From Lindgomyces ingoldianus (taxonomy: Eukaryota; Ascomycota; Dothideomycetes; Pleosporales; Lindgomycetaceae): a stretch of DNA of 64,000 bases. This document shows positions 46,442 to 55,665 of this stretch, one piece after another. The position numbers were made by a program, and so were the translations under genes. Where the stretch lies: assembly GCF_010093535.1 (NCBI RefSeq), contig NW_022985165.1:1335582-1399581 (forward strand), in the 5' to 3' direction. The notes under the pieces were generated by a model. That model worked only from the letters and a program-made list of their open reading frames with translations. It searched no databases and had not been told where the DNA came from. Numbering within the stretch: the stretch's first letter is position 1; every line of letters starts with the position of its first letter.

Positions 46442-48129
46442 ATGGAGACGCGAGGAAGACCCAACGGAAAAACATGGCCGGCACCTGGCCCTCTACTTCG
46501 TGAAAGCTCAGCAAACACCCAGACCATCAACAAACAATCATATGCACCTACATTAAGCGCTAAGGAGAAGTCTCATTTTGCGGAATGTGAACTTCACTTC
46601 GGCAGGATACCGTTATTTTCATGGGAGCGCACGGCATGGTCACAACGTGGCGTTCGAAAACATCCCTATTCCCTCCAGGCCCGGTGTGCAGCGATGCTTA
46701 TATGTGGGCATCGATGCAGACGGCCATTTGTCCGTACAGATACACGAGACCAACAATGGTACTGCGGCAATCACGACCTATTACAGCCTAAAAGACAGTC
46801 TAAGCTGCTCGACCTTCCAGGGGAAATCCAAAACAAAATATACAAGTACGCGTTTCCTCCATTTTTAGGGCTCACTCCTTAGCATGAAGGGAGCAGTATA
46901 GGGCTTCTTAAGCAGTGTGTCCAACCGTTAGTACACCTAATAGTACAGTACTGCAGTACACTGATTTTGGTCACGTACGTACGTACAGGGCATCTACTCA
47001 GTATACTGTACTATACATGAGGCTGCTGTACTAACCGTTTACGGTAGTTATATAGGATTTTTAGTGGTTTTGGGCGGTTGAAGGCAGGTTGCTGAGGGCC
47101 AGGGGGCTTGTGTTTGGAGATTAATGCGGAGAATGCTGTTATTGCCTGTTTTGTTAGCAATCTTCTAACAAATTCAGCAACTATGCCATCTACGTTATTC
47201 TTTTGCCCATTATGATGTCCCAATTCCTATCCCAATCAACAACGCGGTTGACAATAGAGGCTCTTTAACTGCAGAAGAATTAGTTACGTAACAACACTGT
47301 TACTAGTGAGCTGACTGAGCTTACAGAGTACATTAAAACAGTGAGATTAACAACAGTAGATCTCACAAGGGGTATCACAACTTCCTAATTAGGTATAGTC
47401 TTTAGCTTTAGCGCAATTACTTCATAATACTTTAATATACTTCAGTTACTGTATCCTAACCGTACACTGACGTCATCTCCTCCGTACAGTTAGTTAGTAA
47501 CAGCCTCCTCTTCCGTAACTGTACTATACAGCCTCCAAAAGGCTCCGTAACTAACGGTTGGACACACTGTTCTTAAGGTTAACAAACAGGTCTGTAAAGA
47601 AGTTATAAGTCTAATGTATAGCACAATGCCACTTTAACTTAAATATAAGGAGGATGACTTAAGCATTAATAATCATTCTTTTGATTAGGGCGGTCAATAT
47701 TACCACAGACACGGCTTAGGGTGGAAATGGAATGTATCTGCGCTCCTCCAATTGCTTGGCAGCAAAGCGTTTTAATACGTTAACAATATTGAGATTTTGG
47801 TGGATATCCAAGACCTTGAGAATGCCGAACGCTCAATTTTGCTAGACTTCGTCGATGCACTCCGCACTAAACAAAGAACGCAGCTAAGGCGCCTTACGAT
47901 GAAGTTATTCACAGTAGGGACGTTAACGGGCGAGAAAGAAGAGGTTGAGTTTTTCCGCTTTCTCCAGGTGTTCAGGGAGGTTCCGGAGTTTAAAGACGTT
48001 CGCTTTAAGCTTAACGATCCGCATCGGCTTAAAGGGGAAGATAGAGAACAGCTCCTTCAGAGAGCATGTGCAATTAGAGACAGCCTGTTACTAGGACGGA
48101 AACGCAAATTCGAGCAATTTCAGGAGTAG
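46442..48129 (+). pseudogene. LPxEL-type gene split by a hAT-type element and carrying four RIP-type stops
   Basis: The left part, from ATG 46442, encodes a CGHRCRRPF...QWYCGNHD zinc-like segment and LLDLPGEIQNKIYKYAF, the conserved fungal LPxEIxxxIY motif. The frame continues to AAG at 46910-46912. A 657-bp element then intervenes. The right part resumes at 47578 with VNKQVCKEVISLMYSTMPL, then GLGWKWNVSALLQLLG and IEILVDIQDLENAERS, ending at 48129. Ignoring the element and one target copy (46913-47577) keeps the frame exactly. Stops at 46880 (TAG), 47635 (TAA), 47686 (TAG) and 47773 (TAA) all fit CAG or CAA changed by C-to-T mutation. The live gene would have belonged to the uncharacterised 2EXR/F-box-like group. 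Confidence 0.78.
46905..47577. mobile_element. Second hAT-type miniature element, inserted in a gene
   Basis: The element is 46913-47569 (657 bp), with inverted ends beginning CAGTGTGTCCAACCGTTAGT (about 21 bp perfect). It is flanked by identical 8-bp copies of TTCTTAAG at 46905-46912 and 47570-47577. The 8-bp duplication and the CAG-x-G end place it with hAT elements; its ends resemble those of the element at 19577 in pattern (CAG.G..TCCAACG) though not identical. Left and right subterminal regions hold several GTAC motifs. There is no transposase. It splits the reading frame of the host gene. Confidence 0.88.
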
Positions 48130-48253
48130 CATCAAGGTCTCTCATCATTATTAGAATAAGAATATAGGTCCTATTAAGAAAGTTTTCTTAGCACCTTTAC
48201 AAGCTTAGTATCTATTGTAGATATAGCTAGGTCCATTTGTATGTAGGTTGTAT

Positions 48254-49100
48254 CTAACACTCTAGAAAATAAGGCGACGGCGAGTCTTCCAGCTCAAGTT
48301 GTGCTTCTGTCCAACTCGTTGCGGAGGCATCGGAGTTAGAGTCGACGCTCACAGATTCAACCTGGTTTTCTTCGCTAAATTGGCGTAAAAGTTCCTTCCG
48401 GAGAAGATGTATCTGTTTGTCCTTTAGCGCAAACTCATCAAGCCGAAAGCTCAACTTCTGTAGTCAGTTGTTGATGCACGCCTTCGTTGATTTGATGACT
48501 AACCTGCATATTGACGCAATGCAGCCGCGTTTTTAATAACGCGTTCTCGGCTGACAAACGAGAGCACTCTTCCAAGCATTTGTAGAGAGCTGAAGTCATA
48601 TTATTGTATGCTGTGGCCCAGCTGTGCGTGTCAGCCAACAGGCGATTGTAATTCTGAGCCGCCTCTAGACGACGAGTTTCAGTTGCATGCAGCATTTCCC
48701 GTGTGATGTTATGCGATTGGATCTCTGTCCGAAGAAGCTGGGCAATCGCGGAGGATTGGTCCGAGCCAGGAGGTAATAGCCACATGGTACTGCTGCTCTG
48801 GGCGATCTGTGATGGCCATCTGATGGGGAGCGTTGGATCGCTTTCGGCCACTGGCTGCGCTAATATTGGTTCGGGCGCTGAGGATGACGTAGATTGGAAA
48901 GATACCGCAGCCGGAGTCGTACAAGGCCCAGGATCTAAGGGAGCACAAGCCTCATGTACCATTTTAGATATTAAAGGCGACGGCTTCGGGATGCTCTCGC
49001 GGGCGTACGACGGCGCTGCAGGCGTTCGAAGCGTCTCAGAAATCTGCTCTTCGGCCTGAAGTTTCGAGCTTAACGGTGGTAATCGATGATAAGCCATCAT
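48254..49100 (-). CDS. Hypothetical coiled-coil protein
   Basis: Exons 49100-48480 and 48412-48254 on the minus strand give 259 residues, joined by a 67-bp intron in phase 0; a 43-bp alternative using the GTTGAG donor also keeps frame. Residues 1-110 are rich in Pro, Ser and Ala. From about 115 to 235 a heptad-like pattern (ITREMLHATETRRLEAAQNY, YKCLEECSRLSAENALLKTR) predicts a coiled coil, and the end is acidic. Upstream on the minus strand a TATTTATAA box lies at about 49226-49218, and the pair ATGATG at 49100 is a fair start. I recognise no family. It may be a leucine-zipper-like or structural protein, or the relic of an element gene. Confidence 0.5.
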
Positions 49101-49530
49101 CTAGAGCGATAGAGTCAACGACGGTGAGAGAAGTACATACCATGGCGAAATCGGGAGAGGTCGCTTTTCTTTTTGTGTACGGTATGTGCTCTCCAAAAGT
49201 GCAATATTGGAACCATGTTATAAATAGCACTAGCGATAATATAACCCCCTTTATGGAAATTTCCCCAAACGGCTTTTTGAAGGTCCCCGAATGGGACATC
49301 CTGATAATAGGCAGCTTAGTCATATACCTTCCCGATGATAAATAGCTTAGTTGTATGGAGGTCAATCTTCGGGATTATAATGCAGAGGAACTGCATTAAT
49401 TAATAGCGAGTGCTAGAAGCAGCTCCATATACCACGTGTAACTCTAATATAATGAAACTAGTGAGACAGTTCCATTATCCCTCTGGTGACTGTAACTTCT
49501 CTTGCCAAAAATTCATTCAAACCCGTGCTG

Positions 49531-49890
49531 GGATTTTTCTACCTAGAGAAACGTCCCGGTCAGATATCTCTTCCCGGAAAGGCGTCCCAGCCAGATTTGT
49601 CTCCCCGGCGAGGCGTCCCCGCATTTTTCTCCCGGGAGAAACGTCCCAGTCAGATTTCTCTTCCCGGGGAGGCGTCCCAGTCAGATTAATTGCCCCGGAG
49701 AGGCGTCCCCGGATTTGTCACCCGGGAGAACCATCCCAGTCAGGTTTCTCTTCCCGGAGAGGCATCCCGGTCAGATTTGTCTCCCCGGCGAGGCGTCCCC
49801 GCATTTTTCTCCCGGGAGAAACGTCCCAGTCAAATTTCTCTTCCCGGAGAGGCTTCCTAGTCAGATCTGTCTCCCCGGAGAGGTGTCCTC
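49531..49890. repeat. 90-bp minisatellite (four copies) built of about 30-bp subunits
   Basis: Copies begin at 49531, 49621, 49711 and 49801, exactly 90 bp apart, each opening G(G/C)ATTTTTCT or GGATTTGTCA and continuing CCCGGGAGAAACGTCCCAG. Each copy contains three variants of a unit resembling GGCGTCCCAGTCAGATTT. Because 90 is a multiple of three and the unit lacks stops, several plus-strand frames stay open; one from ATG 49452 gives 151 residues with 30-residue repeats of the type RPRIFLPGETSQSDFSSR. Whether any is translated is unknown. Confidence 0.8.
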
Positions 49891-50078
49891 ACAAGTTTTA
49901 TTTTTAGTGATTACAAGCAGGCAGAATGCCTATACTCGCGTACCAAATACCTATTACACCGTGATTAAGCTCAGCAGGAAACCTTTCTCTTCAGTTCTTA
50001 TGGGATCTTTCGTATGCGCATTAGTTACATGCAATTTGCTTGATAAGGGCTATAGTTCAACACTGATTTGCTATTGCC

Positions 50079-50453
50079 TTAGGAGTCGTGCAGACTCGCT
50101 CCCATCTCTATATATTCATTCAGCTCATCTACCTCCTCCTCAAGCAAGTCACCTATACGCTTGTGTAGGCTAGCGAGCTTCTGCATACGCATTGCCTTCC
50201 TCTGCCTCTTCCGAACCTTCCATTTAAGCTCTAGGACTGTTGGGCACGACCAGGGACGTATTTGTTCGTTCGTATTGGATTCACTCGCCGATTCGTCCGA
50301 TAGTTCAAGGAATGTGGAGCATTTGGTTCGTTCAGAGCGCTTCCCTAGGGTGTTAGATTGCCTAATACTCTTTAGGCTACAGCTTGGATTCTTGGCATCT
50401 GTCTTGCTTTTGGCTGTTTGTGTCGCACGTGTCTCACGCGATATCATACCCAT
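50079..50453 (-). CDS. Hypothetical 124-residue protein with C-terminal coiled coil
   Basis: The first true ATG on the minus strand is at 50453 (the frame opens earlier with GTG). The first 60 residues are basic and Ser/Thr-rich. The last 55 have a strongly charged helix (VRKRQRKAMRMQKLASLHKR, then DLLEEEVDELNEY) that should form a coiled coil. It lies between the minisatellite and the DUF3716-like relic on the same strand and could be the last part of that decayed gene or an independent small gene. No family recognised. Confidence 0.35.
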   Translation of the reverse strand: MGMISRETRATQTAKSKTDAKNPSCSLKSIRQSNTLGKRSERTKCSTFLELSDESASESNTNEQIRPWSCPTVLELKWKVRKRQRKAMRMQKLASLHKRIGDLLEEEVDELNEYIEMGASLHDS

Positions 50454-50612
50454 GTACTGCACTATTCACTCATTAGGCATAGCTTCTATCTCGTACAGTA
50501 TATAGTCAGCTCAGAGCTCTATCAAGCTCCTTAGACCTTACAATACACTCATTCCACCTTGTTTGGATCTCGCTCCCTTGTCGAGTCGTTTGCCATATGT
50601 CCCCTCCTCAGC

Positions 50613-50882
50613 TCATGCAAGAGTTTGCTCTTGTTCACTGGATCGAAGGCTGCAGCGCGCTCCTTCGGCACTATAATGACAATTGGAGCAGGATCCTTTT
50701 AGATAACCTTTCAGGATTACACACTTGGAAAACGGCCCTCTTCCCCTTTTGCAGTCCAGGCAAGCCAGTACACCATCTCTTACTTGTCCGCGACTATACG
50801 CCAAAGCAGCTTCGCAATTCTAGGGCGGAAACAAGTTGATCTGATCACGACCCTGGCGCAATTTGACGCCGCGTAGTAGTTC
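50613..50882 (-). pseudogene. DUF3716-like cysteine-rich domain relic
   Basis: The minus strand reads ELLRGVKLRQGRDQINLFPP, a TAG at 50822-50820, then NCEAALAYSRGQVRDG and CLDCKRGRGPFSKCVILKG, then CSNCHYSAEGARCSLR before a stop at 50613. The spacing of C-x2-C, GPF-x2-C, C-x2-C and C is that of the fungal DUF3716 domain, probably zinc-binding and of unknown role. The stop after FPP could come from CAG. More stops lie just upstream (from about 50890), so the N-terminal part is lost or decayed. The domain itself is still clean. Confidence 0.5.
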
Positions 50883-50999
50883 CATCTAGGCTATAGTCTT
50901 TGTTGGTTTAGAATTCGCTTAGAGGAGGGCCTGCTCTGCCCATTGCAATGGTGTTTTGGGTCTATAGGACTCCTGGTCCTCGGTTATGATGTCGAGGTC

Positions 51000-52430
51000 A
51001 ATGTACATTGTAAGAAGTTCACTGTGGTTCAGTTGTAAATGTAAATTTTAATAAAGACATTTATGCTGTATTATAGATCCTGGGCGAAGTCTGAGTTGTG
51101 GTTCCAGTTTTGGGGTATCTAAATGCCAAGGCTGCCAAACTTTATTTTATCAAGGGGACACTTTTAGAACCCAGCAGAAATAGACGGTAACCTGCTACCC
51201 CAGTTAGTACCTTCGATCAAAGCCGCCCTGCACGTCCTACATAATCATCGTCGCATGTATCCCTTAAGTGATCCCAAATGCCAAGCTTGTGGTTTTCGGG
51301 CCCGTGGCTGTGCCAACAGCAAGGCAAACCCCGCATTGGTCCGGGACTAGTAAGTCGAAGATTCTCGGCGTAACAAGAAATAGGTAACAAGTCAGAAGGA
51401 ACTGTTAGCGGCTAGAGCGCATACCTGGATGGTCTCCGTCACGGCCTAGCGTGGAGGTCCTACCAACATGCCTGGAAAAGAGGTTTGGAGAATTGTGGTG
51501 GCAAATACAAGTTCCGGCCTAAGAATAGAAGCAGTCCCAGTTTTGGGACTTGGAATAGAGCAAAAGAGGGGGTGCCAGATCTAGGAACCAGCACACTAAG
51601 AATAGAAGCAGTCCTATATCCATGAACCTGTATACCTGGACACAAGGCTGTCTCGTGATTCGCATAGGTAACTAGACTTGTATTGGCCCCAAAAGCGATC
51701 AAGAACATCAAATAACAAGCAATTCAGCATCAATTCCTGCCATGGGAGGCTCAATAACGGATACTATAGAGCGTCAGATTTCGTAGAATAGTTTGACGGC
51801 ATTAGAGTCAGAAGGCCGGCGATGCGGATCATCGACGTTGACAGCCCCATCCTCTTTGGCGTAGCTCTACATAAATTCCAGGTACGCCTAAGTTTGTAGC
51901 CTACTAGTATCATTAAGACAAGGGCTTCCGTTGATGTGGTGGAGATAATACGCCATATACTCGACACCGACGTAGCAAGCTGCTGGAGAAAAACATATCT
52001 GAAAATTATCTATACCTAAATACCTCCTTCCTTTGACAGGCCTCACAGTCACGCCGGTTGGTATTCTAATTCGAGGAGCCTCATCTGGTTATCTAAATAG
52101 GTGCGCACAAGATCCTTTAGTTGGTCTTGTAACTCGTCAGTTCCTGACACTAGAAACAATTAGCGGTGTAAAAACAACATAACGTATAAGGTCTCACCCA
52201 TTACTAATATTTCACCTCGCTCCTCTGTCTCTTCTTATAGTCTTTTAATATGTTTTTCCTCCCTCTCTTCCCAAAGTATCATCTTAAGATCTGCGGACCC
52301 ATTGTGCACGTTAACAAGTTGGCGGGCTTGCACTGTATCCACCCCTTCTGTACTGTTCTCGAGGTCTGCGGAGCCAATGTCCAAACTAATATATTAACCT
52401 ATATTATCCTCTCTTATTATTGTCACTAAA
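51000..52430. other. Transition region with an ancient duplicated segment
   Basis: I see no intact gene. The stretch 51775-51865 (GGCATTAGAGTCAGAAGGCC...) has a RIP-altered partner at 54560-54650 (AGCATTAGAGCTAGGAGGCT...), sharing CATCCTCTTT/TATCCTCTTT with consistent C-to-T and G-to-A differences. So part of this region is one copy of a repeat whose other copy was mutated. Coding-like minus-strand sequence near 51780-51960 is not recognised. Confidence 0.45.
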
Positions 52431-54977
52431 TGCGCCCCTCCTAATCTTATATACATTAAGATGCTAAGGATCTGCTATATGTTAGCATTCTATAATAATA
52501 GTATTAGAATTAGGATACTAACATAAAAAGTGTTGTTTCTTAGAACTTAGTTAATTATAGATTGCACTGCAATCCTAGTCTCTAAGTATTGTAAGCTCTA
52601 ATATAGCAGTTTATAATTAGGACCTTACCTCTAGTCTCTAATTGCTATACTAGATGCACTTAGCAAGTGCGGGACTTGCAAGCATTATACCTATATATTA
52701 GCTGTTTTAGGTATAGTAGCTGTGCAACTATGCCAGAACTGCTTGTTACTATAAGAACAGTTTTATAATCGCCTACTAGTGCGCTAATCCTGTGTGGCCC
52801 GCTAAACAGAGCTAGGCGGGGGAGCGAGCCATTGAGGCGAGGCTGTGAGCTATTAGTGCCAGGCGTAAGGTGACGCAATAATTTCTAGGTTATGCCTCTA
52901 CAAGGCTTAATAAACAGATCTAAGGAATTTTGCTCTCTATCTAACTAAGACGCTATAGTAAAGGGGTGACTTTAGAAGATAGACTAGAAGCTTAATAATA
53001 GAATCTAGAGATTAATATACTGCCCTGCTTTAACTTTTAGTAGTTAAGATAGAGTTAATTTAACCTTAATAGTATCTTTAAAGTAAGTAATACAGGCTTA
53101 AGATTAATGTATAAAAAATCCTTAAAAAAGGAGTGTTAAAAGAAATGCTGCTGCAAAGATATAAGCATAAATTTATAAAATAAGCAGTTTTAATTCTAAG
53201 TGTTGCTAAATAGAATACGCAGAAACAATTGCTAGCGCCTAGTAGATGCGGATAAATATTTTGTATAAAAAGCTGCAGAGGAATAGGTTACAAAGTAGAA
53301 GCAGAAGGAAAAGCAAAGATTCTCTCTTAGACATAGTTAGTACGCATTAACAGAATGTAAAATAAAGGAATAGCTTATAATAAGACCCCACAGATTTTCT
53401 ACTACGTGTAAAGGAAAAGGGGTTTAGCTTCCTATTATAGTAAGAATGTAAAAGAGTAGGAGCAAAACTAACATAATCCTGCTAGAGCAATAAATTTGTT
53501 AATATTTGCTTAAAGGAACTCTAAAGATATCTGCAAGAAAGCTTAGGTAAGAACTAGCAAAATTTAGGACTATATTAATTAACAAGAGATTTGCGGCTTG
53601 CAATCTAGCTGTTAAGACATTAGGAACTTTAAAGCCCACGCAGAACGTGTTTACTGTAATGTAAAATAACTAAATAATAACATTAGCTTAACTCTAGGGG
53701 CTAAAGTATTAATAGCAGTAAATTATCCGCAGGTAGGTAAGGTGTTTAGATGCCAGAAGGGAAACAGCCCTTAGAAATGCTTCTATTTAAGGACAGAAGT
53801 TAATAAGCATTAAAAAAAGCAATATGCTACCTACAGCAATAGCATATAGTTGCGTAATTTCTATAGCGGTACAGATGACTATTAGGAAGAGCGCAAGAAA
53901 ATGTGCAGGCGAAGCTATAAAAGAGCAGAGAATAGATCTAATTTACATGCAGAGAATAGTTAAACGTTAAAATAGAAAGTATTTAGAACTGGACAAAGCA
54001 GGGGGCTAAAACTGGGACTGTGGTGAGAATTCCAAAACTGGTCTTGTAAGACGCACGGAACAGGAAACGTTACTAAAATTAGCTATACCCATGTCAACGT
54101 TCACGTGCGAAATCAATTTAGTAGTGACACTTAATGGATGGTACTGTAACGATAATATTAGCCTATCAGGGTTAAGGTCAGATATGAACATGTATTACAA
54201 GGAGCGAGAGACGGTTTCACGTCTATGATTTTCTTGACTCAGGATCACGACCAAGTAGATCCGATCCAAACGTGCGCGAGACATCACGACTATGGCAGCT
54301 ACCAAAAGAGCCAATCTAGTTTTAAAAAATATTTGCGAAATAGTAAATATCTAGGGCAATCAATCTAGCTTGGCGGATACTTGTAACCTATGCGCGTTCC
54401 GACAGTGGCGAAAGATACCACCCTAATAAGCATATCCTTTCGCCAAGGAAGCTGCAACAACAGATGCTAGAGAATATTAGACTATAGTACAATAAATTAA
54501 TCTCTAATGTACGTACTTTAATTAATTTAAATACTAACACAGCAGAAGTAGTCTTAGAGAGGAAGCTAACAGCATTAGAGCTAGGAGGCTAACAATGTAA
54601 ATTGTTGACGCTAACAGCTCTATCCTCTTTAACGTATCTATTTATTAATTCTGTGATAATAGAGCTTAGCGCTTTAACATACTAGAAAACGCTGTTAGAT
54701 GCGCGGGTATAACAATTTTCTAGGCTAGCTATACACTTTGTTAGTACAGAGATTAAAAACAGTAGACGTTTACTAACTAATTTTCACGTCTTTATATAGA
54801 TAAATAAGGATGTTTAAATAAGTAAGCAAGCTATGTTTAAACCCTTCTTTTATAAGGTGCGCTAGCCTGGCAAGTATCTGCCGCAGTTAGCTAGTAACTT
54901 AGTTTAACATATTACTTCTAGGTAATACCTGTCTAAGTATTGCAGCTAATTAAATTTTATTAAGGCAGGAATTGCTA
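52431..54977. repeat. RIP-degraded AT-rich island, left part
   Basis: Stops are dense in all frames. Purine-rich stretches at 53130-53970 suggest G-to-A changes on this strand, that is, RIP of the opposite strand. A less damaged window lies at about 53990-54430. No element could be named, though 54560-54650 is the mutated partner of 51775-51865. Confidence 0.7.
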
Positions 54978-54982
54978 GCAAC

Positions 54983-55303
54983 TGTCAGATATGCGCACCT
55001 ACTGTCAAGACAGGAGGAACGTTTGACGAAAGCTGCTACATAGTACGAGCAATAAGCTCGAACAGTATGTTGCTGCAAATTGCAGCATTTTGCAGCAAAT
55101 TGCAGCATGTTGCAAGCTGGTCGCGCATAGGGCTAGTGCGCGAGGGACTCGGATCGGCAGAACAAAAAGCCAAGCAACACGAGTAGAGCAGAAAAAGGAT
55201 TAATAAATAAACACAATTAACACAATCAATTAATTATCCCATACATCATATCCAAACCTATTATTCATCTCAGGAAGCCTAGAAACAGTGCTTTAATCTG
55301 ACA
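54983..55303 (+). repeat. 5' LTR of the copia element
   Basis: TGTCAGAT...ATCTGACA, 321 bp. It contains a run of TTGCAGCA-type short repeats at about 55068-55118 and is far less AT-biased than the body of the element, so it has mostly escaped RIP. Comparing it with the 3' LTR is not possible because of the gap. Confidence 0.85.
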
Positions 55304-55335
55304 ATTAAGAGTCTCAGTGCCTCCATTGATACAAA

Positions 55336-55665
55336 ATGGCCACCCAGCCTCCTCGAGACGCGACAGTCGTCCTTCGAGACCACACCGACTACAGAGCCTG
55401 GATAATGCAGCTGCAATCAAGATGTGTAGCGCACGGCATCTGGCCGCAAGTGGATCCTAAGTTGACCATCCAAATGATCTCCAAACCAAGAGCTCCAGAG
55501 ATGCCGCTAATAGCTGAGTTTTCACCAGCCTCTAACGTTAAAACGCCTACGCACCTGAACAAGCTATTAACAAGCAGTGTTAGAGCCTTTAAAGAAGCTA
55601 TTAAATACTACAAGATTAAGGCTAACAAGTACAAGAGTAACAGACATAATTATAAAAGAGAGTAA
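55336..55665 (+). pseudogene. Copia Gag, N-terminal part
   Basis: ATG 55336 opens 109 codons starting MATQPPRDATVVLRDHTDYR, then AWIMQLQSRCVAHGIWPQVDP, the typical start of fungal copia Gag proteins with the conserved W and IW motifs. Up to about 55560 codon use is normal; after that TpA-rich changes begin and the frame stops at 55665. It would have packaged the element RNA. Confidence 0.75.

Noticed and set aside
48703..49059. 118-codon plus-strand frame
   Set aside because: Antisense to the coiled-coil gene, whose exons and TATA box are better supported.
49036..49365. 109-codon minus-strand frame upstream of the coiled-coil gene
   Set aside because: Spans the promoter with a TATA box; a 44-bp intron linking it to the gene was considered, but no in-frame ATG supports it.
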